The notes: generated from the sequence alone by a model not told the origin. Shown: positions 23,201 to 35,805, numbered from the stretch's first letter. The stretch is 64,000 bases of DNA from Gymnothorax reevesii (GCA_029721435.1 CM056592.1:37273611-37337610), one strand, 5' to 3'. Numbers and translations: made by a program.

Positions 23201-24025
23201 GAGAGTCTTTCCACCCTATGTCTTGATTAGCAGGGGTAAATGGTGAGCAGTGGTTTCAACAGAAAAGCATTTAGTCCATCGGCAGATATTCCCCTTGTAT
23301 ACAATACCCATCAGTGACGACTGCTCGGCTGAAATTTGAAGAGGCAGGAAACATCCTTTAAACAAACGATTTATCTTGTCCTGCCTTTAGCCATTTGCTT
23401 TGATTAGCATGTTTCCCACATCCATTGGTAGTTGAATGCACATCTGACAACCACAGGAATTTCGTTACTGAGATAACACGTGGCTTCAACGTCAAAATGC
23501 GACTGGCTCAATACTGCTATTGTTGTGGACCATAATAAACAAAATTCATTTTGGACCCCCTCATAAAAAAAAAAAAAAAAAAAGGCAAAAATTCCAAAAG
23601 ATGCAATTTTTTGGAAAAATAAATTCTTGTATTCTGTACCATTCTGCAAGCCCTGTTGATGTATTGCTTTTCAAAAATCTTTCATTTCCATAAAAATCTT
23701 GTATCACTTCTATCATACTGCAGATTACACCACTACAAGTTATCCAAACTACAAATCATGCCAATATGTAATTTTGCACTGGATAAACCATTATATTAAG
23801 TGCAGAGAAGGCTTTATATTTCTTTCCATCAGTTGCTACACTTTCTACACTGTAAATTCAACTTTGGTTTATAAAGAGACACAAAGACATCTTTCTCTTG
23901 AAGATGGTCAGTTGTTGAATAGAGAAGATAGAGGTTATTCAATGCATAAGATTGTGAATGAATATCAAAAAATGGGTCATAACTATGACTGAGAGAGAAG
24001 TGGCAGATACACAAGCAGAGTGGGT
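20260..24025. other. repeat-poor noncoding block
   Basis: Apart from the hairpin at 21604 and an A17 run at 23567, I recognise no mobile elements in these 3.8 kb. Sub-blocks around 22000-22500 and 22890-23160 have balanced base composition and several TAAT homeobox-type cores. This is compatible with conserved regulatory DNA near a brain gene, but conservation cannot be tested here. Confidence 0.35.
21604..21744. repeat. hairpin element, about 140 bp
   Basis: ACAATTATTGACTTCAGTT at 21609 recurs inverted as AACTGAAGTCAATAATTGT at 21717, and a second nested pair (AATCCAATGCTTTATCCA and TTGGATAAATC) lies inside. It is probably a small MITE in otherwise repeat-poor DNA. Confidence 0.6.
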
Positions 24026-24029
24026 AACA

Positions 24030-25590
24030 AAAACCTTTAACAAGGTCACCGGGTTCTCTGATCATAACTTATGTGCTTATATCAAGGAAACGGACAAAGA
24101 AACGATTTAATCTGACCACTACTTGAAAGAATAGCTATTTAAAAATACCTAATGGTGACCAAGATGATTTTAATGGCGCAATAAATGGAATCAACTGGGG
24201 TGATCTTCTCTCAGGAACATATGTGGAAACTGATAGTAATGAGTTTCTCTCCACAATCCAATCCACATTAAAAAAAAAAAAAACTTTCTAAAAGAAATGA
24301 AGCCCAAACAATATCAAAAGAGCACCCTCCCCTGGTTAAATGGCGATATACAGAAATGAATGGACTAAGGAGACTGTGCCTTAAAAACGGCAATTAAGTC
24401 CAAACTAGAACATGACAAGCGTAGATTCACAACCTTGAGAAATAAAGTTAAAGAACTAAGACAGGGTAAGGCATCCTTCCTCATAAATGTAATTAGTGAA
24501 ATTAATTAGAAAATGTACATTCATTTGGGATAATTTGAAGAAATTAACAGGAAAAGTTTGTGAGAGCCCTGAACGAAGACTAGAATCAAATATAAATGGT
24601 TGTCAAACACAAAAACTTACTCCTTAAGCCTACTACCAGTGAGTGAAACGCAACCTGTGTTCTTTATAAGCGAGGTCACAAAGTCAGTGAGAGGAAAAAA
24701 TAAGTTCATTAAAAAACTTCAAATCCAAGGGTGTGTTTGGGCTGGACGCAATATTTTTGAAAAATCTTAAAGAGTCACTCTCTGGTCCTATTACAAATAT
24801 GATTAGTGCATCATTTAGGCAGGATCAGTATTCACAGGTCTGGAAACCAGCTGTAATCACACCAAGTCAGGACTACAGGCCCATCAGCATCCTTCTAATA
24901 GTGTCAATGGTTGCTGAGTGGTGGGTAGCAGAATAGTTAACTACCCATCTTAACAATACGCCATATACATTACATCCAATGCAGTTTGGTTTTAGAACCA
25001 ACCACTCCACCGAAACTGTAAATTGTTTTTTCTTTGAGACCATTAAATCAAAAATGGTTAAGGGGGGTGTGGTTAGAGCTGTGTTCCTGGACCTGAGGAA
25101 GACATTTGACATCATTAGCCACAATGTGCTTGTTACGAAGCTATCCCTGTTCAGTTTCTCCCCTGAGGTCTTAAAATGGTTTAAATCATATCTAGAGGGC
25201 AGAACACAATCTATCAGACTTCACGGTGAACTATCACCTTATCTAAAATATGATGTGGGGGTGCCCCAGGGATCAATTTTAGGCCCCCTACTGTATACCC
25301 TATATATACTCTTCCAAAAAAGAAACTATACATTGTTTTTAGCATCAATTTATTATACATGAAATGTTTTGACAAATGTGGAAAACATATTGAAAAGAAA
25401 GTGTAATCAATAATTCAATATTTGTATAGTTTCTTTTTTGGAAGAGTATATTAATGATTTGCCTTCTGTTTGTGCAAATTCTGAAATTCAAATGTTCGTG
25501 GACGACACTGTAATTTATGCACATTGTAAGAACAAAGCAGAGGTAGCAAAAACGTGCAACAACTATGGTGCAGGTATCCAAATTCCTGCT
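24030..25590 (+). pseudogene. LINE reverse transcriptase fragment (L2/CR1-like)
   Basis: Plus-strand translations keep the order of a non-LTR retrotransposon. The end of an endonuclease (GFSDHNLCAYIKE, 24045) comes first, then a basic linker (PWLNGDIQ, 24332) and the RT motifs YRPISI (24877), MQFGFRTNHSTETVN (24979), VFLDLRKTFDIISHN (25082), GVPQGSILGPLL (25260) and MFVDDTVIYAH (25492). The catalytic box reads FVDD, a variant of FADD. Several stops and frameshifts make it inactive, and both ends are missing. A MITE at 25307-25448 cuts between PLLYTLYI and NDLPSVC without changing the frame. Assignment to L2/CR1 is by motif feel; Rex-type elements are possible. Confidence 0.82.
25307..25448. 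mobile_element. Tc1/mariner-type MITE, 142 bp
   Basis: Perfect 24-bp inverted ends start TACTCTTCCAAAAAAGAAAC at both sides, and TA flanks each end. The element holds nothing coding and is inserted in the LINE reverse transcriptase between codons of the LYIND motif. The host sequence is restored exactly when the element and one TA are removed. Confidence 0.88.
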
Positions 25591-26021
25591 CTATAATTCC
25601 TGTCTTTTCCTTAAAAAAAAAAGAACATGTGCATGTTTTTCTTGAAGAAAATTAAACTTTTTAAATGCCTGTTCAGCAGATTGAGCCATAACTGACAAAA
25701 ATATATTTCAGCTTCCGCTGTACTCATTTAATAGGACTGGTTTCTCTTGTGCCAAATTACAGAACAACACCATTACTTGAGGATGGGGTGGCACAGCATG
25801 TTGTCAGTACACTGGTGTGATGCCTGCTAAAAATTGCCCTCCGAAGACACACATAAAGACTGAGCCAAAAGCAATTATTTAACATTAGACAGGGTTTGTC
25901 ACATTTGTAAATGTCTTATCTGTTTTTGTAACAGTGCATTGCAACTGCAGTGAATTAAAGCCTCACTTCAGTTCAAGCGCGTGCATATTTCTTAGTGAGT
26001 CCAAACTTTAGAGAAGTACTA

Positions 26022-26580
26022 TACAGTGCTGTAAAAAACTATTGCCCCCTTTACTGATTTCTTCTCTGTTTGCATATTTATAACCGTAAATATTTGATAT
26101 CATCACACTAATTTTGCTATAGGACAAATTTGACTTGAATAAACACAAAATGGACTTAATAAATGATGATTTCATTTAAAGAAGCTGTCCAACCCAACCT
26201 GGCCCCATGCGAAAAAATTCACCTGCCCCTTTTGTTACTAATCAACCAATTAAGCAAATTAATTGATAATCTGTTCAATTTTACTAGACACAGGCCATCA
26301 TGATTACTGCCAGCCCTGCGGAATAAAAGAAATACTTAAATAAAACCTGTCTGGCAATGTAAAGAAGGCAGAAATCTGCACATGATGCCACAATCTAAAG
26401 AAATTCAAGAACAGATGTGAAACAAAGTCATTGAAATGTATTAGTCTGGAAAGGGTTACAAAGGCTCCAGAAGTCCAGAAAAGCAAAGTAAGAGAAAGAA
26501 AAGAACTCTTCCCAGGAGTGGCCGCTCAACCAAAAGTGCGCACTGAAGACTTGTCCACGAAGTCATGAAAGTACCCAGAC
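26022..26580 (+). mobile_element. Tc1-like transposon, 5' portion
   Basis: The end TACAGTGCTGTAAAAAACTA is followed by TTGCCCCCTTTACTGATTTC and a typical long 5' leader, then degraded N-terminal coding sequence that reaches SGR-TKVRTEDL near 26515-26550. The catalytic core and 3' end are missing. Confidence 0.72.
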
Positions 26581-27875
26581 ATACATCTAACCACTTAAAC
26601 CCCGACACCCCTCTGTGGTTGCAGTGCGGAATTTACAAAAGTCAATTAATTTCATTATTCACTGATATGTAATTGCAAGACACATCAATATTATCATTCA
26701 GAATCCTTTGGAGACATCCATTCTTGATAAACAAATCATTTTTCTAGTCAAAATATCCAGATAAAGCCTTAATCAAAACATTTCAACTGTGATGTTCACT
26801 CACCTATCATTAATTTCAGGTTACTGCCTCTCCCTAATGCATGGTAAATGGTCCACAATCATAGTAATCCCCAACACTTAGCTTTCAAAAATTTTCATGA
26901 AAGTTATGAAATTGGGCTTTGAAGAAATGTTTGAATTTTTCATTTACAGGCCATTTACCTTTATATGATTTCCAGAAATTAACCAGCAGACAAAAGGCAA
27001 ATTGCATTAAAGATTACCAATAAAGCTCGATGATGAGGTAAAGTTGGTTTACACAACTTCACCTCAGAAAAAAAAAATCACAGAATATATCTTGTGATTT
27101 TCATGAAGATCCATGGCTTATGTGCTGTTCTTGCTGGACTGACGGGAACTCTGGTCAATCTCTTTATATCCATGGCAATGGAAGGGTCTTCCCGTTTGCG
27201 ATGTCAAATGGTAACCATAACGCAACTCAGTTTCTTTGCGTGTCATACAGTCAATTCACTCCAAGTTGCTTCTTGACCAATCAGTGTTGCATCTGGTTTT
27301 GTTTTTCCAAAAAGCCTGGTTTTGGAGTGGCCTGCACACCAGAATGTACTGTTTCTATATATGATTTTGTCTTTTTTTTCCAAATATTTTCAGTTTTGTT
27401 AGTTTATTGTATTTGCATGTAGTTTTATATGGACTAAGTTGTGCTATATTTTTTTTTTTCACTTCATGGTCATTCTTTGGATATATTTCTGGAATGTTCC
27501 CAAGAATATAACAAGAGTCAGTCTGGTTTCGCTTGATAGATGCCGCTTAAGGTGACTGATTGCCTGTTTGATTGTAAGTTAACTGACAATGTTCTGAGAT
27601 AAAAATATGCTTTATTTATTTTATTCCCTATCCAATTGCACATTATCTAGCGGGTGACTTGGAATCTATTGCTGCACTGGATATAACTAGAGCATTTAAA
27701 AATGACTCTGAGAGGCTTGAACTGTAAATATTAAAGGGTACTGTAAATATCAGTTCATTTAGCTTCAGTAAATGTATCTTTTGTTTATCCATAATTGCTG
27801 TTACACATCAGGAAATAATTCTCCCACCTGACTGCAAGCAGTCATTCTGATTCTTTTATTTTTTTTGTAGACATG
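26581..27875. other. noncoding, no recognisable feature
   Basis: AT-rich DNA between two Tc1 elements. A low-complexity T run lies at 27451; nothing coding was recognised. Confidence 0.45.
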
Positions 27876-29460
27876 TAGAACCCCCAATTCCGAAATACTT
27901 GGGACAAAGTGAAAATTGTGAATAAAATCAAAATGCAATGACTTTCAAATCACACCAGCCAGTATTTTATTCACAATAGAGCAGAGATAACATAGCAAAT
28001 GTTATTACTGAGAAATTTTACAATTTTATCCACAGAATGAGTCATTTCAAATTTGATGGCTGCTACAGGTCTCAAAAAGTTGGGACAGGGGCCTGTTTAC
28101 CATGGTGTAGCATCCCCTCTTCTTTTTAACACAGAGTGGAGGCGTCTGGGCATTGAGGAGACAGGTTTCTTTAGTTTAGCCATTGGAATTTGATCCCACT
28201 CTTGTTTAATACAGGCTTCCAGCTGCTGGAGAGTTTTTGGTCTCCTCTGATGGAGTTTTTCATTTAATTATGCACCAAATGTTCTCAATCGGTAAAAGAT
28301 CAGGACTGCAGGCAGGCCAGTTCAGCACACAGACTCTTCTACTACGAAGCCATGCTGTTGTAATAGCTGCCGTATGTGGTTTTGCATTGTCCCGCTGAAA
28401 TGCACAAGGCCTTCCCTGATATAGATGTCTGGAGGGGACCATATGTTACTCTTAAACCTTGATATACCTTTCAGCATTCATGGTGCTTTTTAAAATATGC
28501 AAGTGCCCCACACCATATGCACTATTGCATCCACATACCATCAGAGATGCTGGCTTTTGAACTGAATGCTGATAACAGGAGGGGTGGTCTTCCTCCTCTT
28601 TAACCTAGAGGTCACAACACCCATGATTTCCAACAAGAATGTCAAATTTGGACTCATCTGACAACAGGACACTTTGCCACAGTCCATTTAAATGAGCCTC
28701 GGCCCACAGAACACTGCGGCGCTTCTGGATCATGCTCAACAATGGCTTCCTTTTTGCATGACAGAGTTTAGGTTGCATCTGTGGATGGCACGGCGGACTG
28801 TGTCTACAGACAGTGGTTTCTTGAAGTATTCCTGGGCCCATTTAGTAATGTCAATGACAGAATCATGCCGGTGAGTGATGCAGTGGCGTCTGAGGTCCGA
28901 AGATCACGGGTATCCAGTAAAGGTCTTCGGCCTTGTCCCTTAATCACAGGGTGTCTTTGTATCTTTTGATGATGTTATTCACTGTCGATGATGAGAACCT
29001 TCAAAAGCTTTGCAATTTGACGTTGAGGAACATTGTTTTTATAGTATTCCACAATTTTTTTTACGCAAGCCTTCACGGGTTGGAGAGCCTCTGGTCATCT
29101 TTACTTCTGAGAGACTCAGCCTCTCTAAGACATCCCTTTCATAGCCAATCATGTTGCACACCTGATGCCAATTAATGTAATTACTTGCTAAATGTTCTTT
29201 CAGCTGATTCTCTTATGTATTGTTTTTTCAGCCCTTTTTTTGCCTGCGTCCCAACTTTTTAGAGACCCGTTGCAGCCAGAAAATTTGAAATAAGCTATTT
29301 ATTTGTGAATAAAAATTTAAAATGTCTCAGTTTCAACACTTGAAATGTTATCTACGTTCTATTGTAAATAACATATTGGCTCATGTAAACTTAAAGTCAT
29401 TGCATTTTGACTTTATTCCAATTTATACTTCGTCCCAACTATTTTGGAATTGGGGTTGTA
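27876..29460 (-). mobile_element. Tc1-like DNA transposon, degraded
   Basis: Inverted ends of about 75 bp read TAGAACCCCCAATTCC at the left and the reverse complement of TACAACCCCAATTCC at 29460. Minus-strand transposase fragments include D in LLSDESKF (about 28650), D in QRDNAKPH and E in LPIENIW (about 28260-28420). Many frameshifts and stops separate them, so no intact protein is possible. The AACCCCAATTCC terminus belongs to a family I know to be abundant in teleosts. Confidence 0.87.
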
Positions 29461-29632
29461 TTATTGAAACTGAAACTCAAATGTTTGATGGTAAAGCAGT
29501 ACTAGTTTTAAAACAGGATTTAACCATATTCCTGACTTTTATAATGTTTGTGATACTGGGCTTTCTGTGATACTTGATAAAAAATGGCAAGAAAATTTGC
29601 TCTTTTTAGGTTTTAAGAAAATTTATGTAATA

Positions 29633-31142
29633 TACTCAGCAACAAAAGTTTATGTGACACCATTTATGTGTATGTTATAAATGACACGCAAAGATCTCAA
29701 TGCAATCAATATGTTTATTTAACAGGAGACACACTGACTTTTCAGTGCCAACGTCACTCAAAACGAAAAATGTCATTTTCATGCGTCATGAAGCACTTGT
29801 CTGACGTCTAACCAATTGTGACCTTCACACTTCAATACCGGGTGTGACTTCCTCGTGCCATGATGCAAGCAACGCATCTCCGGCGCATGGACCGAATCAG
29901 ATGTGCCAGAAATTGCTGTGGGATGTCATTCCAAATCTGACGTAGACGTTGTCGCAATTCCTGGAGTGTAGCTGGCGGGTTATCCAACCGCCGCAAACGT
30001 CGATCCATCTCGTCCCAAAGATGCTCGATTGGGGACATGTCTGGGGATCTGGCTGGCCATGGCAGAACATTGACATGTTGTTGCATCAGATACTGCTGTA
30101 CAATCCTTGCAACGTGTGGTCTGGCGTTATCATGTTGCAGCGTTATTCCGGGACCATGTTGCATCAAAAACGGTACCACCAATGACCGTAGCACTTCATC
30201 GCGATATCTTTGACCTGTCAGATTTCCATCAATAACAAGCAAATCTGTTCTGTTTCTAGCCGTGATCCCTCCCCAAATCATGACACTACCACCTCCAAAA
30301 CGATCAAATTCCTGAACACAGTTGTTGGCATAACGTTCTCCACGTCGACGGTATACACGTAAACGACCATCACATCGGTTAAGCATGAATCTTGATTCAT
30401 CAGTGAAGAGTACAAGATCCCACTGACGTTGGATCCACCGTCGATGTTGTTGTGCCCACTGTAGACGCACACGTCGGTGTTGTACTGTGAGTATTGGACG
30501 TCTTGCTGGCCGACGTGGGACAATGCCAAAATGACGGAGACGGCGACGGATTGTCTGTGCAGACACTCGCCTCAAACCAGGTATCGTTCTTGCAGTTATG
30601 GTTGCAGGTTGGAATCAATTTCGGAGATGGGTTGTTCGAATCCAGTTGTCCTGTCTGGGAGTGGTTACTCGTGGACGGCCGCTGCGAGGACGGTCTCTGA
30701 CATGTCTTGTCTGCTGATGACGCTGCCATAAGTTCCAAATGGTGTTTTGGTGGACATTCAGGCGATGAGCAACTTCCCTCTGCGAGGTTCCGGATTCAAT
30801 CATCCCAATGGCCCTCCACCGATCATTTTCAGACAGTCTTGGCATTTAGAGGGTAGAGTTCCTGATCCGAAATGGCTGTGTTTTCGAAAAGTGATGCTTC
30901 CGTCGTTCGTCAGGCACAATGTGAACATTCCAAAAATTCTCCTCTTTTATTGCCATCCACAAGCATGATTTACGCACATTTTCACGTGCAAAGTCATTTT
31001 CTCGCATTTTCATGATTTCCATTTCAATGTTGTGTTTACGTGTACTGTTTCAGTCTGATATCACCATGTATGACAATTTCATAATTGCGTTATGAAAAAT
31101 AATTAACAATATTGGTGTCACAGAAACTTTTGTTGCTGAGTA
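29633..31142 (-). mobile_element. Tc1-like DNA transposon, nearly intact
   Basis: The element is about 1.5 kb with matching ends: TACTCAGCAACAAAAGTTT at the left, and its reverse complement (one base differs just inside) at 31142, each flanked by TA. It contains one minus-strand transposase frame, described separately. Low divergence between the ends and an almost open frame suggest recent activity. Confidence 0.9.
29832..30845 (-). pseudogene. Tc1-like (DD34E) transposase, one internal TGA
   Basis: A single frame runs from ATG (MPRLSENDRWRAIGMIESG) to a stop after GSHTRY, 337 codons, the usual length for Tc1 transposases. The N-terminus has a helix-turn-helix (TSQREVAHRLNVHQNTIWNL) and a GRPR AT-hook-like motif. 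The catalytic triad is intact: D in LFTDESRF, D in LQHDNARPH and E in SPIEHLW, with 34 residues between the last two. The only visible defect is TGA at 30615-30617, where the surrounding RN-F context suggests an ancestral CGA arginine codon changed by CpG decay. The protein would bind the terminal repeats and cut and paste the element into TA sites. Confidence 0.9.
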
Positions 31143-31479
31143 TATTTGAAAGTTTAAATGTTTTAACATACTTTTTTTCAAAAAGGTTTTGAGACGTACA
31201 GACTCCAGATTGGTGTAAATACTTCTTTAAAAGTTACTGCTCATAAAGTACAAAAAAAAGTGCAAAACTTTAAATCTATTTTTGATTTTTAGACATTCTA
31301 AATACATAGGTTGATGAAAATCACTATTATAACTTGGATTTAGGTGGAAAAATTGCCATTTGGTCATCAAGGCACAGTTAAAAAGTTTTTAAACCTTATC
31401 TCTGGCATTTTTTCTTTTTGAGACACAGAGCCTTTTGTAACAGCCATCAAAACAGGCAGAATTTCACCCATTTGTTGTC

Positions 31480-32065
31480 CCGGTTTGAGAGGCTAAAGAA
31501 CTGCAGGCCTCGCTCGCCTCACTTATGGTCATTGCTCACTTCTCCACCATAAGAAAGAGACTGGACAAAAGTGGCCTCCGAGCACAAGCTACATCGTGAA
31601 AACCACTGCTGACCAAAAAGTACAAAGAGTCTCATCTGACATTTGCAAAATAACAAAATAACTGTGGACAGATGAGTCAAAAGTGGACATTTTTTGAAGA
31701 CATGGGTCCCATTTTGCATCGCACAAAGCTAAAACAGTATTCCACACTTAGTGAAAAATGCCGGTTTTACTGTGGTAGTCTAGGGCTGCTTTGCTTGCAT
31801 CTGGACGTGGGCGACTTGCCATTGTTGATGAAAGCAGGAGTTGTGCTGTCGACCAGAAAATTACCAGTAGTACTATCAGCTATTAGGTTTTGGGGGGCAG
31901 TTTTTTTTCCACATGGTTGAAAGAGGTTTTGAGTAACTCTTCCTGTAATAGATGAAATTACCATTTTGCGTGTACTCACATTGTCTCTGTCTTATATGAC
32001 AATTAGCTGGATGATTATGAACATTTACATGAGACTAATAAGCAAAAATAAAAGAAATCAGGAAT
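31480..32065 (+). mobile_element. Tc1-like transposon relic, 3' two thirds
   Basis: Recognisable segments follow Tc1 order: CACCATAAGAAAGAGACTGG (31540s), TGTGGACAGATGAGTCAAAA for the first catalytic Asp (31662), CTGCTTTGCTTGCATCTGGA and GGCGACTTGCCATTGTTGAT (31790-31825), then a 3' tail with TTAGGTTTTGGGGGGCAGTT. Large internal deletions and stops are present. Confidence 0.65.
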
Positions 32066-32074
32066 GAATGAATG

Positions 32075-32200
32075 AATTTATTTATTTATAACAGGGACAA
32101 TGCACAGAAAAGAAAAACATTAATCTTGTAAAACAAGAAGAGATGCTCTGAGCCAGGTTATAGCACAACTGCTAATTTCCGCCTGTAGTCCCTGGAAGGT
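32075..32200 (+). repeat. teleost interspersed repeat fragment
   Basis: AATGAATGAATGAATTTATT leads into ATAACAGGGACAATGCACA and ends near CCGCCTGTAGTCCCTGG. I recognise this as a fragment of a common fish repeat. The class is not certain. Confidence 0.5.
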
Positions 32201-32714
32201 AGGAAGGGATAAAATACTGTCTTACTGCACTGTAAGACCACATCTGAAAGGCTTCAATGTAGTCTCATATTGGGCTGAAAGTGTAGACGGCAAAACCATG
32301 TCAAAAACAGAATCTAATGCAGCAGGAGACATTGCCATAGAGAAAGTGGTGGATGCCTGTTCAGGCTGGTAAATAGCACAGACATCTGTAGTCCAACGTT
32401 TAGCCATCAGGACTAGCTGCCTGAATCTCGATGCACTCGCACTGAACCCACAGAGCGGAGCATACGGAGTATTCTAGAATCAACTCCGCGACCTGAAGCA
32501 TCAGAACACCCTCACAGGGAGGCTCCCCAATTTTGGGCTTCGAAATGGTAACAGGTGACCCCTGAAATATCACTCACTCAGCACCTTCTCCACTCATGTG
32601 TCACCACATATTTCAAAGCACTAGAAAGTCATTATGGTCACTTACAGACTTACCTTCATGCTCTCATTTTTCTGGCTTCTAACGTTTGCCCTGGCTGTAA
32701 TCACCTGAGATACA

Positions 32715-33010
32715 GTGAGCATCAAAATTAATTAGACAGTGACATTTATTTTTTTTTTTTTGTTATTTTGGTCCTGTGAGCAAGTCAATCACCGGATTTG
32801 AATCCAATTGAACATGCATTTTACATGCAAAAGGGGAAAATCAAGGCAAAAAGTCCGTAAAACAAGCAGGAACTGAAGATAGCTGCAGTTCAGACCTGAA
32901 AGAGCACTATCAGGGAAGATATCCAGCATCTGGAGGTATGCTAGAGGTATATGCATCACTGACTCCAAGATTTTATTGCTTGCAAAGGATATGTTACCAG
33001 ACCTCAGTCT
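32715..33010 (+). mobile_element. Tc1-like transposon, internally deleted
   Basis: An end-like TACAGTGAGCATCAAAATTA is followed within 80 bp by the C-terminal coding part: CCGGATTTGAATCCAATTGA (PDLNPIEHAF in one frame), then GGCAAAAAGTCCGTAAAACA. The middle of the element has been lost. Confidence 0.6.
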
Positions 33011-33789
33011 GGAAAGTTAAATTCCCCAAAATAATCCATAATGCCATAAAAAACAAGGTATTCTATAAAATTTGTTTTACAGTAAAGGATATGTGCGCCG
33101 TGCTCTCATCCACAATACACAACCAGGAGTCGTACAATGCTTTTGTGCGAGATAGCTTTTCTAGCTGGGTTGACTAGATCCTGATTGTAATTCTGGGGTT
33201 AATGTCGCAACCCTTTTTATCAATCAGCAAAAGCGAATGGTGGATCTACAAACTGCTTTGTTCGGTATTCTGTCCTCTACATCAGTAGTTATGCATTAGC
33301 CATTCAAGGAAAAACAGAAGAGGGGCCTGATAAATTTAATCTAGGTTCTAAACCTAGGCACTCAAGATACCCCTACACTGCAGACGTGGCTCAGTCGCAC
33401 GGAGAGCAAATGGCTTCCTCGTGATATTTTAAATGAGATGATTTTAAATTAAATTACTGTTAATGTTTTGTTGACTGGATTTTACGCCATATGCTAGTCC
33501 TTTGTGTTCTTCAATGTCAAATATAGTTCTTAGGTTTAGCCGCGGTAAGGTTTATCCCAAGCCCCAAGTTGTGTTGTATTGTGCGCTTAGCCTATGATAA
33601 ACAGTTTTTCAAAATGATTTTGGTGGCTTTGATTACTGTATGATGTCAGGAATATAATTTGCTGAATTTTGGAAACTGAGGTCTTTTTCATTGTAAATTC
33701 AAAACCTAGTGAAATGTTTTGGAACTGCCTCTGAAAATGGTCTAAAACAGCACTCCGTTTATTTCATAGTGAATCAGAAAATAGCCTAA

Positions 33790-34095
33790 TGTTTCTTTAT
33801 TATCATTATTTAATCAGGGAAATTCTACTGAGAACATGTTCCTCTTTTCTGAGGCTGCCCGAGGAGAAATTCCTGATTGAAGAGTTGCAAGTGAGGAGAG
33901 ACAGACAGAATCAGAGGTAAAACCCCTAAAGCAATTTTGGGGGTTAAGGGCCTCGCCCAAGGGCCCAACAGCAGAGTTCCTCCCAACTTCGTCTCTCTGG
34001 ATCAAGTCAGAATCCCCAGTCCCACTGGAGGCATGAACCAGTAACTCTTGGGTTACCATTAAGCGACCGACCGCAAAACTACCCTGTTGCCTCGG
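33790..34095 (-). repeat. SINE-like repeat
   Basis: The plus strand reads GGGGTTAAGGGCCTCGCCCA AGGGCCCAACAG, then CATGAACCAGTAACTC near 34030. This is the conserved core and promoter-like B-box region of a common teleost SINE-type repeat. Strand assignment is uncertain. Confidence 0.6.
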
Positions 34096-34485
34096 TCTGG
34101 TGCTTTTATTTAGCCTGAGGCTGTTGCATGGTTAAATCAGTGAATTTTATTTTCTGAAAAACATTGCCCCATCGCAGTTTTTAACAGTCCCCTCCGTCAA
34201 TTCATTCTGCCGCTGGGCCTGGTCCACAGCAAACTCCCCTGGAAGCGTAGCTGTTATTCAAATTTAACTTTGTTGATTATTTTTAAATGATTCACTGGAC
34301 TTAATGGAAAAAATCAAAATGCTGTGGTGAAATTTGGTGTCAAATTTATATTCCTCTCTGATTGGTACAAATGGATTTTACAGATGCACATTTCAAGCAT
34401 TTTATTTCAAATTACAGCACAGTTAAATTGCATTCACAAAAATAATAATAGTATGGAAAACTGAACTTGCAGAATTTCTATGACT

Positions 34486-34737
34486 TTAAAAAATAGCGTG
34501 GTGTCTCGAACGGGACCCCTCAGCCGTGCGCTTTGGCAGCCATATTGATTATAGAAGCAGGACAGACATCGATATGGAGTTTCCTGTAACCACCCCCTGC
34601 ATACCGTCAAAAAATGAGAACATTTGGCCAAGGCTTTTTTCAGCTATCGTCCGGAAACAAAAAGTTTACGGACAGACGGACGGACGCCGCTCGCCATGAC
34701 AATACCCCTCCACGACTCTCGTCGGCTGAGGGGTAAA
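34486..34737 (+). repeat. interspersed repeat, copy B
   Basis: Direct-orientation partner of 14097-14363, with GGACCCCTCAGCC, CATTTGGCCAAGGC, TCGTCCGGAAACAAAAAG, a GGACAGACGGACGGACGCC run and a CGTCGGCTGAGGGGTAA end. Similarity over the whole block is about four bases in five by eye. Confidence 0.75.
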
Positions 34738-35805
34738 AACGGTTCGGACTCAGGTGTCATTAACTCACTTGTGCCACGGCATACCTTCCAGATAATTCTC
34801 TATCCTGTAAAATTCTCTGTTGGTGCACTGCAGCAACTGCTCGACGTACGACTGATTATTGATTGGTTGACCACTAAGTAATCTAGCTCTAATTGGTCTT
34901 GGCAGCTGAAGGAACACTCACCTTCCTCATGATTGTGCGGGAATGTATGTGTAAATGTGCATATGAGAGTTTGCACTGGGAGAGAGGTAGAACAGAACAG
35001 TAATAACCTCTAAAATCCCTCTGGCTGAATAGTGATGGGTTGCTAGGTAACCAAAGTTCTCAGAATGTTCCTGCCACTGAACTGCATAGATCTGATAAGT
35101 ATCTTGTGTGTGTGTGTATGTGTGTGTAGTTTCATGTTTGGGAGGGGATGGTTTACTCGAGAAGGCAAAACATTGTAGCACTGGAAAATATTCATTACTA
35201 GCTCTCCGTGTTATTTGACTTCTCCGAAAAATTGCTGTGGCCTCTCATATTAAAAAGCCCACTTAAAAAATGTCTTCATTTAATGCAATTCCCATGGGGA
35301 AATTTTGATATTTCTAACAAATATGCAAGAAATGATCTCCCAGGTGACTCTGGCCACGATACGATGTGTCCAGTGGATCAATTGCAGCAGTGTAATGACT
35401 CAATCAATTTATCATGAATCCAATTATTATAAAAAGAATCTAATCTCTGTAAATGGTGTGTAATCTTATTCATAACACCAATGAACTAAGGTATTCTTGC
35501 GCTCAGTCAGCAATTCGATCAACGAATCAATTATCACCAAATACACCTGGAAAATGTCCTGCCTGTACTGAATAAATATTCCATTTCGCAGTGCTAATTT
35601 TGTTTAATAACGTTCAACAGAAGGGCAACTGGGCCACAAGTTGCAGAAATTTTCAAGAATGCTTATGGGAGGAGAGTCTTATAATGCACAGTGCTGCTGA
35701 ATATGAGGACTTGTGGACGAGTCAGTGAGCCCATTCTAACGCCTGTGCACCAATGAAGGCGCCAATGGGCATGCAAGAGTCGGACATTGACCTTGGAGAC
35801 GTGGG

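Noticed and set aside
30477..30731. Overlapping plus-strand frames near the Tc1 element
   Set aside because: They are shadows of the transposase gene on the opposite strand.
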